Shown here: positions 1-9,905 of the stretch, piece by piece
Layout: every line of letters begins with the position of its first letter
Position numbering within the stretch: position 1 is the first letter of the stretch
From: Physcomitrium patens
Taxonomy: Eukaryota; Streptophyta; Bryopsida; Funariales; Funariaceae
Assembly (NCBI RefSeq): GCF_000002425.4
Contig: NC_037253.1
Coordinates: 10,158,567-10,222,566, forward strand
Reading direction: 5' to 3'
DNA length: 64,000 bases
The notes under the pieces: generated by a model
What the model was told of the DNA's origin: nothing
The model's input: the letters and a program-made list of their open reading frames with translations, nothing else
Database searches by the model: none
Program-made: the position numbers and the translations under genes

Positions 1-369
1 ATTTTAAGAGGAAGAGTGAGAGCATCAAAGATGAATTATTAATGATTAAATTTAGAATGTTGATACTAATTAAAATGACAAGAACCACTAAGAGCTTAAA
101 AATAATGTTAAAAATGTAAACCTTGGTCATGAAATTGGCTTTGCATTACAAAAGTAAATTCTTTAAATATAAAACTTTCCATAAAAATAAAAAAGCTATT
201 AGACCAAAAATAATGACCTATAGATCTAATAAAATTAAAATTTTATTTTACATGCATTTGATAGTTATTGTGCAAAAAATGACATCAAAAGGAAATTCAT
301 TTAATTATACATTCTTCATTACAATAGAATAGCTAAAATGAAGAATTTCAAAGCAATACAAGTATCAAG
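1..369. other. AT-rich stretch with no recognised gene
   Basis: Only short chance open frames are seen and none resembles a known domain. It borders a chromovirus LTR fragment and is probably decayed transposon DNA. Confidence 0.4.
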
Positions 370-1089
370 AATAAAAATCAAAGCAATGTCTATAAAGCTT
401 TTAAGAAGCTTTTATAGAAGATATAACTTATTTTTACCTACTTTTATTTAATCATATAGTTAATTATTGGTTTACATGTGTATGTCTATGACATTATCCC
501 TCCTTCTAGGGATAAGTTCTATAAGGAGCAGTCATCATATATTGAGAAAATCTAACATGTGGCAAATTATATTTACTATATGTTTTGATTTTTGTTCTCT
601 TTGAAGATAGTTGATAGGGCCTCTCAACCATCAATAGCATCCCATACTAAGACAAGAAGATCATCTAATTATTTGATCATTGTTGTGGCCTTTGTAGCTT
701 CTTTCAAATAAAATATTTGAAACATTGTTAGGAATTATTCCTACCTCTAGTAAAATTACCAAACATCAAGAGTCCCTTCCAAGGTTAATATATCAAACGA
801 GTTATATCTTGCCATCTATTAAAGGACAAACATGTCATTCTTGAGGATTTTCATTTCGATTGCATCATCTTGAAGGTTGTGACAATTATTATGTCTCATT
901 TGATAAGTTAGTAAACAAATGCTCATGAGTTGAATCCGCTGGTTGTTGGTTCTCTATTTTTTTAGTGTCATAAATACAAAGTATCTATAATAAGGGTAGA
1001 AAATAGAATATTATCTTATCTACATTTTTTTTTATTTTTATAGATAAGGTCTTCATCTTGGTTTTGATAGATGTCATTGATGAAAAGTC

Positions 1090-3357
1090 TCTATCTTCTT
1101 TGTTGCATTTTTAAGATTCTTTGTTGGCTTCCATGTGATTCACTAAAATAATATCTATAACAATGAATAAGATATTCCAACTTATCTTGGTAATGCCTTG
1201 AATCTAAGACTTCTTCCAATTAAAATTCTTTATTATTGCCTACTTCTATATGAGAAGGTGGTACTTGTCTTCTTCTTAATATTTTCACTATCTTGTATGG
1301 TTCAAGAAGAGATACATGGAATATAGGAAGGAGCTTCATTGATTTTGGTAGGAATAATCAATATGCAATTGAATTGATTTTTTTAAAAATAGAAAAAGAT
1401 CTAAACCTATAATAGTCCAACTTAACACAAAGATGAGTAGTCTTGATATTGTGACAAAGTAATCATACCTTGTCACTTATGTTAAATTGTGGTTGTTCTT
1501 TCCAATAGACATCTGCATTGAACTTTTGTTACTCTTAAACTTCTTTTAATTGCACCTTCATTATTGCATGTAGCTTTGACAAATGATTTGCTAAATCTTC
1601 TATTGTAGGATTATTATCTATTGAAAAGTTAAAAGTATTAAGTCATTGATGATAATCACAATTAGCAAAGAAAGGTGTTTGTTGCATAGAAGAATATATC
1701 ATATTATTATAAGCAAACTTTGCCAATAGCAAAAGAATTTTCTAATTTTTTTATTGATAATTAATCGTATACCTTGAATATTACTTCAAAATTGGATTTA
1801 TATGCTCTATCTATCTATCAATTTGAGGGTAAAAGGTTGAAGATAGTTTTATGTCTACTTTTAGAATCTTGAAAAGATTTTTTTAAAATCTTAATATGAA
1901 TTGAGTTCTCCTATCTAATATAATATCTTGGGCAATCCATAATATTAATAGATATTATCAAAAAAAAAGCTTGGTTGTTTCTTCACTTCTGATAGATTTT
2001 GTATATAATACAAAATATGCCATCTTTGTAAAATAATCTACTATCAAAAATATAGAATCATATAAACTTCAGATTAAAAGATCCATAGTAAAATCTATAG
2101 AAATAGAAGACCATAATTGTTCTAGAATAGGTAATGGTTGAAGAAGTCCATAAGATAGATGATAAAGAGTTTTTGATCTTAAGCAAATATCACATAATTA
2201 AAAAAAATCTTTGACAACCTTCTACATTTGCAGCCACTAAAAATCTTGAGATATCAATTCTAAAGCCTTATTATATTCAAAATATTCAACTGTTGAAAAA
2301 TTACAGCATGCTCAAAAAACATGTAAATATACTTCTTCTTTTGGAACATATAGGTGTCCTTCAAAATAGAATAGGTTGTTTTTTAATTCGAATTTGGAAG
2401 CATCATAAGACTAAGAAGAAGGATTCTTGATATCATGAACAAGAAAATCAGAAGACATACTTGATTGAATTTGTTTGACAAAGGTTGAATCAACAATCAA
2501 TATTGATTTCATTACTCGAAGATGAAAATACTTCGAGTAATGAAATCAATAAATAATTATTCTTGAAAATCAACAATCAATATTGATTAAAAGATGCATC
2601 TCTTTCTTTTGGTGTAAGATAAGAATATTTAGAAAGGACGTTTGACAAACCTTGTTATTTTTTAGGTTGATATGTAATTTTGAAATTAAATCTTGATAAA
2701 GACATACTTCAATGAGCTTGGCGACAATTCAAAATACATATTGACATGAAATATTTAAGATTCTTTTGATCTATATATACAATGATTAGACTAGAAGCAC
2801 ATTCTAAATAATGATGCCATTCTTGAAAAGCTTCTATAATTACAAGAAGCTCTTTGTTATGGATCCCATAGTTAATCTCAGTTGTTAAAAATTTCTTGAA
2901 ATGAAAAGCTATTGAGTAAAGTTTATCACCTATTCCCATTTGTGATAATACGGCATCCAAAGCAAAATTTGATGCATTTTTTTCCATAAAGAATGCGTTA
3001 AAGAAGTCAAAGCAATACAAGATTGGTGTAAAACAAAGGCTGTCTTTAAAGCTTCAAATGCTATTTTTGCTTCTTGATTCTACTGAAGTTTGTCTTTATA
3101 AGTCAAATGTATAAGTGGAGCTACAAATTAAGAGAAGTCCTTGATGAAGATTTGATAGTAATTGGCGAATTCTAAAAAACATTGGACATCTCATATCATT
3201 TTTGAAATCTTTCAATCTATAACAGTTTGAATTTTTTAGGATCCATCATAAGTCTATCATTTGAAATGATATAACCTAAGAAGTCAACTTGAGTAGAGAG
3301 GAATATACACTTTTGTATCTTAGCATAAAATCTCGCATTATCAAAGACACAAACTAG
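1090..3357 (-). pseudogene. Broken chromovirus pol (RT, RNase H, integrase, chromodomain) of element A
   Basis: The clearest piece is the RNase H frame at 2,709-3,020. It keeps the family's ASDFALGAVLSQ-like block as ASNFALDAVLSQ, and the ELLVIIEAFQEWHHYLE and VYIDQKNLKYF stretches, each a mutated match to the intact pol. Integrase sequence covers about 1,480-2,460 in several frames. The YLDD part of RT is absent because the copy is cut near 3,360. Not functional. Confidence 0.75.
2502..2550. repeat. Perfect 20-bp inverted repeat with 9-nt loop inside element A
   Basis: The arm 2,502-2,521 is the exact reverse complement of 2,531-2,550, separated by nine bases. The unit is flanked by an 18-bp direct repeat (2,491-2,508 and 2,571-2,588). 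Neither the intact pol nor element B has this fold-back, so it is a local inverted duplication of RNase H/integrase spacer sequence in this copy. Confidence 0.85.
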
Positions 3358-3384
3358 TAGAAGATGCATAAACCTAAAAAATTT

Positions 3385-3665
3385 GTATTAAAAGAAAAGT
3401 TAAAAAATAATAATAAAATACTATGTATATTAAAAAGAAACTGAAATAGCTATTGCTAAAAGACAAGGAAATTAAACTCTCTTAAATTTAGACTTAAAGA
3501 AAGAAAAGAATTGACAAGAGTGAAGAAGGCTTCACTCTTGCTTCTATATATACTATCTAATTAGGAGCTACATGGAGATGTTCTATAGGACCTTTAATAT
3601 GTATTGACTTTGCAGGATACATGCCTTTACTTACAAGACAAGTTTTTTGCATGTGGACCACATAG
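3385..3665 (-). mobile_element. Element B 3' LTR, left part (split by the nested element)
   Basis: This is the reverse complement of the R/U5 side of the family I LTR. It is continuous with 9,685-9,905 once the nested element and one target copy are removed. The outermost bases, left of about 3,385, are lost. Confidence 0.8.
3661..3665 (+). repeat. Target site duplication, left copy (CATAG)
   Basis: The five bases before the 5' LTR of the intact element are repeated exactly at 9,680-9,684 after its 3' LTR. This fixes both ends of the insertion. Confidence 0.95.
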
Positions 3666-3737
3666 TGTCATGGACATACATATAATTACCTATATGAATA
3701 GATAAAAGTATGAAAAAGTAGGTTAATTGTGTAATAT

Positions 3738-3764
3738 CTTCTAGAGAAGCTTCTTAGAAGCTTC
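3738..3764 (+). promoter_or_regulatory. Heat-shock-element-like array in the LTR
   Basis: Two nGAAnnTTCn pairs (AGAAGCTTCT and AGAAGCTTCA) lie side by side with one extra base between them, preceded by another TTC. Heat shock factors bind alternating GAA and TTC units, so this is an imperfect candidate site. It lies about 225 bp upstream of the TATA box and recurs in the 3' LTR. Confidence 0.4.
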
Positions 3765-3963
3765 ATAGATGCTGCTTTGACTTTATAGGAGTCTATAGTT
3801 GACTTTTAGGTTAGAAACTTGGTCAACAAGTTAGCCATGTGCCACGCATGTTGGAAGCTTAAAGAACAAGCTAACTACGTGGTCCATCCATAGAAAACTT
3901 GCCTTGCAAGCAAAGGCATGTGGCCTAGAAAGTCAACATATATTGGAGGTCTTATAGAACATC

Positions 3964-3973
3964 GCCACGTGGC
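3964..3973 (+). promoter_or_regulatory. G-box / ABRE palindrome in the LTR
   Basis: GCCACGTGGC is a perfect 10-bp palindrome around CACGTG, a known plant bZIP/bHLH site used in stress, abscisic acid and light responses. It lies 15 bp upstream of the TATA box and is unchanged in the 3' LTR at 9,448-9,457. Function is inferred from position and sequence only. Confidence 0.55.
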
Positions 3974-3987
3974 TTCTAGTTAGATAG

Positions 3988-3995
3988 TATATATA
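3988..3995 (+). promoter_or_regulatory. TATA box of the LTR promoter
   Basis: TATATATA in a less AT-rich setting, with the G-box just upstream. Transcription would be expected to start about 30 bp downstream. The same site is at 9,472-9,479 in the 3' LTR. Confidence 0.55.
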
Positions 3996-4215
3996 GAGGC
4001 AAGAGTGAAGCCCTCTTCACTCTTGTCAACTCCTTTCTTGCTTCTAGTCTAGGTTCAAGAGTCTTTAGTTTCTTGTCTTGTGGCAATAGCCATTCCAGTT
4101 TCCTTTTAATATACCTACTTGTTTATATTTTGACTTATTATATCGAGATAGCCTTTTGGTGTATATTTTTCCTCATCGAGTCTTTGTCCTTGACAGATTG
4201 ACAAGAGTACACTTA

Positions 4216-4227
4216 CAATATCAGAGC
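4216..4227 (+). promoter_or_regulatory. Candidate primer binding site (initiator tRNA-Met type)
   Basis: CAATATCAGAGC shares TATCAGAGC with the usual plant site TGGTATCAGAGC, complementary to the 3' end of initiator tRNA-Met. It begins 20 bp after the LTR rather than directly next to it, and the first three bases do not fit. The same core is recognisable at matching places in element B (about 14,586-14,603) and element C (about 63,046-63,056), which supports a real role. Confidence 0.5.
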
Positions 4228-4408
4228 TTTGTCTTTTCTTGATTAAGAGTGGATTACCCCTTTTTTCTTGATAAGACATAAGCGCATTAGAAGTTGCGGA
4301 TTACCCTCTTTTAAACTGATATTGTTCTTAGTATTTTCTTTGTTATCAATTCCTCTCTTCTATTTGTTTTGAGCGTTGTTAGACATCTTCTCTTTTCTAA
4401 GTGCTACT

Positions 4409-5416
4409 ATGGCAGAGCTTGTTGAAATGAAGAGTGCAATGGCACAGATACAAGAACAATTGAGGGAGTTAATGCTTGCGATGCATCAACTCAATTTACC
4501 ACCACAAGGAGCAACAAGAATGGTAGGAAGTGAAGATATAGAGATGATTGGGGCTGCTTCAACATCTGCACCAAACCATGTCCCTTCTCCCAGAATGGAA
4601 CACCCTTCGAGTGTTAGAGAACCGAGAGTTGCCTTGCCCGAGAAGTTTGATGGTACCAGATCCAAGTTTCGAGGATTCATCAATCAGGTCCAACTAGTGA
4701 TTGAACTTCAACCCCAGAGCTACCCAACTCCAGGGTCACAAGTAAGATTCATTGATACACTTCTTTCAGGTTCAGCATTGTCATGGTTTTCATCTTTTCT
4801 TGAACGACGAGATCCAATATTGGATAATCTGGAGGCTTTCTTGGCGGAGTTTCGATCCATGTTTGGAGAACATGATGCAATTCGTGTTGCAACCAACAAG
4901 ATCCGTATTTTGCGACAAGGCAATCGATCAGTAACATTATATGCTTCGCAATTTCGACAACTTGTAACTGATATCAAGTGGGATGATGCCGCACTTGTGA
5001 GTCAATTTCTCTACGGATTACAATATGAGGTAAAGAAATTGATGCTTAATTTACCTGATCCTCAAACATTGAGTCAAGCAATTGACTTTGCTGTGAAGTG
5101 CGACAATCGACTTTTCGAATTTCGATCCGAGAGTCGCACAAGTGGGCCTCAACGTTACTACAATTCAATGGCAACACCGACGTCTCCTCAACACATACCT
5201 TCGGAAGTAGAGGATATGCAAATTGATGCGGTACGTTTCAAACCTCTTACTGAGCAAGAAAAGTCTCGTCGTCGACAAGAAGGATTGTGCTTATATTGTG
5301 GAGAACCTAAGCACACTGCTCAACATTGTCCAAAGAAGCGACGTAACTACAAAATGAGGAGTACGGCTGTCAAAGAAGACAGTATGTCGAAAAACGAGTA
5401 CGTCCAGCTACAATAG
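4409..5416 (+). CDS. Gag (capsid/nucleocapsid) of the intact chromovirus
   Basis: 335 residues from the first ATG in the open frame; the frame extends 11 codons further upstream but without an ATG. Gag forms the particle that packages element RNA. The middle of the protein (around the KFDGTRSKFRGFINQ and LSWFSSFLE stretches) is the retrotransposon gag core. Near the C-terminus is a CCHC zinc knuckle, CLYCGEPKHTAQHC, for RNA binding. It ends in TAG at 5,414-5,416. Pol continues in the -1 frame with an overlap, so most product should be Gag alone and a minority Gag-Pol. Confidence 0.9.
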   Translation: MAELVEMKSAMAQIQEQLRELMLAMHQLNLPPQGATRMVGSEDIEMIGAASTSAPNHVPSPRMEHPSSVREPRVALPEKFDGTRSKFRGFINQVQLVIELQPQSYPTPGSQVRFIDTLLSGSALSWFSSFLERRDPILDNLEAFLAEFRSMFGEHDAIRVATNKIRILRQGNRSVTLYASQFRQLVTDIKWDDAALVSQFLYGLQYEVKKLMLNLPDPQTLSQAIDFAVKCDNRLFEFRSESRTSGPQRYYNSMATPTSPQHIPSEVEDMQIDAVRFKPLTEQEKSRRRQEGLCLYCGEPKHTAQHCPKKRRNYKMRSTAVKEDSMSKNEYVQLQ

Positions 5417-8400
5417 GGACCGTGCGGCTGGAATCTTGTACAACTTCTAATAAAGGTCCTATCCTCTCCTCAAAACCATCTCCTTGTTTTATAATAGATG
5501 TGCGTTTAGGACCTAATAATTACAAAGCCTCTGCCTTGGTAGATTCAGGAGCCTCATCTTGTTTTTTAGATGAAGAATTTGCTAGATGTCATAGAATATC
5601 ATTAATACAAAAAACTAAACCTGTACACGTAGAAGTCATAGATGGTCGTCCATTGTCTTCTGGAGATGTAACTCACGAAACACTTCCTGTAGATGTAGTA
5701 ATAAATGGTCATAGTAGTTGCGTAATTTTTAATATAATTAGATCTCCCTCTAATCCAGTAATTTTAGGCTTATCATGGTTAGAAAAGTATAATCCTCGAA
5801 TAGATTGGATTTCTCGTAAACTTGATTTTCCTCAGAGCATTAGTAACAGTTCTATTAACCAAGTAAAAAACCATGAGTCTAGTATAGTAAAACTCACACC
5901 TATAGGTGCAAAAGCATTTATACACGCAGCAAAAGAAGGATCAACTTTTGCTATTTATGCTGCACCTATTTTTGAAAGCGTAAAGACTTCAAGTGGCATT
6001 CCAAGTCAATATCAGGATTATCAAGACGTTTTTGAGAAAAAGAATGCAGATATTCCTCCTGAGCATCGCCCATACGATTGTTCAATCGATCTCAAGGAAG
6101 GAACTCAGCCACCATTTGGACCAATTTACAGTTTATCGCAAGATGAGTTGGCTGAACTCAAGACATATATTGACGAGAATTTAGCGAAGAATTTCATACG
6201 CCATTCAAAATCTCCAGCAGGAGCTCCAATTTTATTCGTAAAGAAAAAAGATGGATCTTTACGAATGTGTGTTGACTATCGAGGACTCAACAAGATCACA
6301 ATCAAGAACAGGTATCCATTACCTTTGATATCAGGACTCCTTGACCAGTTAAATCAAGCTAAGATCTATACAAAAATAGATCTAAGAGGAGCATATAATC
6401 TAGTACGGATCAAAGAAGGAGATGAATGGAAGACTGCGTTTCGAACCAGGTACGGGCATTTTGAATATAATGTCATGCCTTTTGGACTCACAAATGCACC
6501 AGCTGCTTTTCAACATCTCATGAATGATGTATTTCGTGAATTCTTAGACAATTTTGTCGTCTGCTACCTAGACGATATCCTGATTTATTCTAAGAATGTT
6601 GAAGAACATGAAATACATGTTCGTCAAGTATTACAAAAACTCAGAGATGCAGGATTGTACGCCAAGATGGAAAAGTGTGTATTTCACACTACTCAAGTTG
6701 ACTTTTTAGGATACATCATTTCAAATGATGGTCTTATGATGGATTCTAAGAAAGTCCAAACAATCATGGATTGGAAGATTCCAAAGACTGTGAGAGATGT
6801 CCAATGTTTCTTGGGATTTGCCAATTACTATCGGATCTTCATCAAAGACTTCTCACGAGTTGCAGCTCCACTTACACGCTTGACTAGTAAAGATAAATTC
6901 CAATGGAATCAAGAAGCGGAAGCAGCATTTGAAGCCTTGAAGACATCGTTTGTCTCTGCACCAGTCTTATATCGTGTTGATTTTTCCAAGGCATTTTTTA
7001 TGGAAACAGACGCATCGGATTTTGCCTTGGGTGCAGTTTTATCACAAATGGGATCAGATGACAAACTTCATCCGATAGCTTTTCATTCAAGAAAATTCTC
7101 AGCAGCCGAGATCAATTATGAGATCCACGATAAAGAACTTCTTGCAATCGTGGATTCCTTTCAAGAATGGCGTCATTATCTAGAAGGTGCTTCTAGTCCA
7201 GTCATTGTGTATACAGATCACAAGAACCTCGAGTATTTCATGTCAGCACGCGTGTTGAATCGTCGTCAAGCTCGTTGGAGTATGTCTTTGTCAAGATTCG
7301 ACTTCATTATCACTTATCGGCCAGGAAAACAACAAGGTTTGTCCGATGCCCTGTCTAGACGTTCTTATTTTGCACCAAAAGAAGGAGATGCAGCTTTTGA
7401 GCAACAAAGAACGGTCCTCTTGAAACCGGAGCAATTTCATCTCCGAGCAGTGAAATCAACATTGACTGTTGATTCAACTTTTCTCAAGCAAATCCAGTCC
7501 AGTATGTCCTCAGACCCTCTTGTTTATGATATCGAGAATAATTCTTCCAAGTCTCATGATTCTTCTAAGTTCGAGTTCAAGAATAATCTATTATATTTTG
7601 AAGGACGCCTATATGTTCCAGAAGGAAAAGCACGTTTGCGTGTTCTTCAAGCACGTCATGACTTTCCAGCAGCAGGACACTTTGGATATAATAAGACTTT
7701 GGAACTCATATCAAGAGATTTTTGGTGGCCACAAATGTGGAAGTCAGTCAAAGACTTTGTACAATCATGTGGTATTTGTTCAAGATCAAAAATTCCTCGA
7801 CATCGACCTTACGGACTTCTTCAGCCATTACCTATACCAGAACAACCATGGTCTTCTGTTTCTATGGATTTCATCACAGATCTTCCAAACTCAAGATCTT
7901 ATGATTCTATATTTGTGATAGTAGATCGTTTCACCAAGATGGCACATTTTATGCCATGTACAAAATCTATCACAGGTGAAGAAACAGCTAAGCTTTTCAT
8001 TGATAATATCTATCGCTATCATGGATTGCCTAAAGATATCATATCGGATAGGGGAACTCAATTTGTGTCAAGATTTTGGAGGATTCTTTTCAAGATTTTA
8101 AAAGTGGACATAAAGCTATCTTCAGCTTTCCATCCTCAAACTGATGGACAAACAGAGCGCGTAAACCAAGTCTTGGAACAGTATTTAAGGTGTACCATCA
8201 ACTACCAACAAGATGATTGCACAAACCTTCTGCCATTGGCAGAGTTTGCTTATAATAATACGGTACATTCCTCCACGCAACAAACACCTTTCTTTGCCAA
8301 TTATGGCTATCATCCACGACTTGATACTTTTGATTTTTCAAAAGTTGATAATCCTGCAGCAGAAGATATGGCAAATCGGTTGTCAGAGTTACATGCAATA

Positions 8401-8910
8401 ATGAAGGCGCAGTTGAAGAAAGCTCAAGAACGACAAAAGATAAACGTAGATGTATATCGTAAAGAGCAACCACAACTCAACGTGGGTGATAAGGTATGGC
8501 TACTTCGTCGCAATATCAAGACCACTCGACCTTGTGACAAATTGGACTATCGTAGGCTTGGCCCCTTTTCTGTTTCTGAACAGATCAACCCAGTTGCATA
8601 TCGGTTACATCTACCGGAGTCAATGAAGATCCATACAGTATTCCACGTGTCTCTTCTTGAACCATATAAGACAGTGGATATACAAGGAAGAAGACAAATG
8701 CCACCGCCTCCTATAGAAGTAGATAATAATGAAGAATTTGAGGTGGAAGAGATATTAAACTCAAGGCGGCGCCGAAATAAGCTGGAATATCTTGTTCATT
8801 GGTGCGGATATGATATTAGTGAGCGCACATGGGAGCCATCCAGGAATCTAGCAAATGCATCAGCTAAAGTCAAAGTTTTTCATCAACGACATCCATCAAA
8901 ACCAAGATGA
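5347..8910 (+). CDS. Pol polyprotein of the intact chromovirus
   Basis: The frame opens after a TAA at 5,344-5,346, overlaps the end of gag in the -1 frame, and has no ATG before the middle of RT, so it should be made as Gag-Pol by frameshifting. Counting residues from 5,422: aspartic protease DSGA at 41-44; RT about 240-430 with YLDD at 382-385; RNase H about 520-640 with acidic residues at D530 and D599; integrase with HHCC zinc residues H746, H753, C783, C786 and catalytic D816, D876, E912 (DD35E); GPF motif at 1,047; C-terminal chromodomain about 1,106-1,157 with the aromatic YLVHWCGY and TWEPS blocks. All key residues are present. The chromodomain is thought to direct integration to marked chromatin. 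Confidence 0.93.
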   Translation, partial: LQNEEYGCQRRQYVEKRVRPATIGTVRLESCTTSNKGPILSSKPSPCFIIDVRLGPNNYKASALVDSGASSCFLDEEFARCHRISLIQKTKPVHVEVIDGRPLSSGDVTHETLPVDVVINGHSSCVIFNIIRSPSNPVILGLSWLEKYNPRIDWISRKLDFPQSISNSSINQVKNHESSIVKLTPIGAKAFIHAAKEGSTFAIYAAPIFESVKTSSGIPSQYQDYQDVFEKKNADIPPEHRPYDCSIDLKEGTQPPFGPIYSLSQDELAELKTYIDENLAKNFIRHSKSPAGAPILFVKKKDGSLRMCVDYRGLNKITIKNRYPLPLISGLLDQLNQAKIYTKIDLRGAYNLVRIKEGDEWKTAFRTRYGHFEYNVMPFGLTNAPAAFQHLMNDVFREFLDNFVVCYLDDILIYSKNVEEHEIHVRQVLQKLRDAGLYAKMEKCVFHTTQVDFLGYIISNDGLMMDSKKVQTIMDWKIPKTVRDVQCFLGFANYYRIFIKDFSRVAAPLTRLTSKDKFQWNQEAEAAFEALKTSFVSAPVLYRVDFSKAFFMETDASDFALGAVLSQMGSDDKLHPIAFHSRKFSAAEINYEIHDKELLAIVDSFQEWRHYLEGASSPVIVYTDHKNLEYFMSARVLNRRQARWSMSLSRFDFIITYRPGKQQGLSDALSRRSYFAPKEGDAAFEQQRTVLLKPEQFHLRAVKSTLTVDSTFLKQIQSSMSSDPLVYDIENNSSKSHDSSKFEFKNNLLYFEGRLYVPEGKARLRVLQARHDFPAAGHFGYNKTLELISRDFWWPQMWKSVKDFVQSCGICSRSKIPRHRPYGLLQPLPIPEQPWSSVSMDFITDLPNSRSYDSIFVIVDRFTKMAHFMPCTKSITGEETAKLFIDNIYRYHGLPKDIISDRGTQFVSRFWRILFKILKVDIKLSSAFHPQTDGQTERVNQVLEQYLRCTINYQQDDCTNLLPLAEFAYNNTVHSSTQQTPFFANYGYHPRLDTFDFSKVDNPAAEDMANRLSELHAIMKAQLKKAQERQKINVDVYRKEQPQLNVGDKVWLLRRNIKTTRPCDKLDYRRLGPFSVSEQINPVAYRLHLPESMKIHTVFHVSLLEPYKTVDIQGRRQMPPPPIEVDNNEEFEVEEILNSRRRRNKLEYLVHWCGYDISERTWEPSRNLANASAKVKVFHQRHPSKPR

Positions 8911-9135
8911 AAACCTCTCTTATAAAAGAGACAAGATTGAGGAAGTTATGAAGGCCTCAACAGTGATCAAATAACAGGGTGGTCTTCTCGCCCTGGAATG
9001 GGACACTATCGATGGCTAAGAGGACCCATCAACTATCTTCGAAGAGAACAAAGATCAGAGTATGTAGCAAATACAATTCGCCGCATATTAGATTTTCTCA
9101 ATATATAATCATCGCTCCTCGTGGAACTCGTCCCT

Positions 9136-9146
9136 AGAAGGGGGGG
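9136..9146 (+). promoter_or_regulatory. Polypurine tract of the intact chromovirus
   Basis: AGAAGGGGGGG just before the 3' LTR, separated from TGTCA by TAA. It would prime plus-strand DNA synthesis. The reverse complement is recognisable next to the LTR ends of elements A (just above 493) and B (just above 9,905). Confidence 0.75.
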
Positions 9147-9149
9147 TAA

Positions 9150-9679
9150 TGTCACGGACATACATATAATTACCTATATGAATAGATAAAAGTATGAAAA
9201 AGTAGGTTAATTGTGTAATATCTTCTAGAGAAGCTTCTTAGAAGCTTCATAGACACTGCTTTGACTTTATAAGAGTCTATAGTTGACTTTTAGGTTAGAA
9301 ACTTGGTCAACAAGTTAGCCATGTGCCACGCATGTTGGAAGCTTAAAGAACAAGCTAACTACGTGGTCCATCCATAGAAAACTTGCCTTGCAAGCAAAGG
9401 CATGTGGCCTAGAAAGTCAACATATATTGGAGGTCTTATAGATTATCGCCACGTGGCTTCTAGTTAGATAGTATATATAGAGGGAAGAGTGAAGCCCTCT
9501 TCACTCTTGTCAACTCCTTTCTTGCTTCTAGTCTAGGTTCAAGAGTCTTTAGTTTCTTGTCTTGTGGCAATAGCCATTCCAGTTTCCTTTTAATATACCT
9601 ACTTGTTTATATTTTGACTTATTATATCGAGATAGCCTTTTGGTGTATATTTTTCCTCATCGAGTCTTTGTCCTTGACA
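9150..9679 (+). repeat. 3' LTR of the intact chromovirus
   Basis: 530 bp, the same length as the 5' LTR with seven substitutions. G-box and TATA box are conserved. Confidence 0.95.
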
Positions 9680-9905
9680 CATAGTTAGTTTGTTCTTCAA
9701 GCTACCAACATGTGTGGCTCATGGCTAACTTGTTGACTATATTTCTAACCTAAAAAGTTAATTAAAGTCACCTATAAAGTCAAAGCAGCATCTATGAAGC
9801 TTCTAAGAAGCTTTTATAGAAGATATTATGGAATTAATCTATTTTTACCTACTATTATTTAAATCATATAAGTAATTATTGGTTTACATGTGTGTGTCTA
9901 TGATA
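9680..9905 (-). mobile_element. Element B 3' LTR, right part
   Basis: Begins with the second CATAG copy (9,680-9,684) and continues the antisense LTR broken at 3,665. It ends at the element-side TGATA (from TGACA), followed by the reverse-complement polypurine tract. Confidence 0.85.

Larger units (their letters stand above)
370..3384 (-). mobile_element. Element A: decayed Ty3/gypsy chromovirus remnant (family I)
   Basis: In minus-strand order this remnant runs from reverse transcriptase (about 3,357) through RNase H and integrase to the chromodomain region (about 1,100), a 3' untranslated stretch, a polypurine tract just above 493, and a partial 3' LTR (about 370-493) whose outer end matches the intact element at 3,666-9,679. 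Gag, protease and a 5' LTR are missing: RT stops near 3,360 and the next bases belong to element B's LTR. Many stops and frameshifts are present. Amino-acid changes relative to the intact copy are mostly those expected from C-to-T and G-to-A transitions. Confidence 0.8.
3666..4195 (+). repeat. 5' LTR of the intact chromovirus
   Basis: 530 bp beginning TGTCA and ending TGACA. It carries GAA/TTC inverted units, a G-box palindrome and a TATA box, as expected for U3. It matches 9,150-9,679 except at seven positions. Confidence 0.95.
3666..9679 (+). mobile_element. Full-length Ty3/gypsy chromovirus, apparently intact
   Basis: A 6,014-bp element with 530-bp LTRs (TGTCA...TGACA), CATAG target duplications, a primer-binding-site candidate, gag, pol and a polypurine tract. 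Gene order is gag, protease, RT, RNase H, integrase, chromodomain, which defines the chromovirus lineage. The LTRs differ at 7 of 530 positions by hand alignment (five transitions, two transversions), so insertion is recent compared with the decayed relatives around it. It lies inside the LTR of an antisense relative. Gag and pol have no internal stops, so it may be autonomous if expressed. Confidence 0.95.

Noticed and set aside
4486-4977. Antisense open frames over gag, and others over pol
   Set aside because: They are shadows of the well-supported sense frames and have no independent family resemblance.
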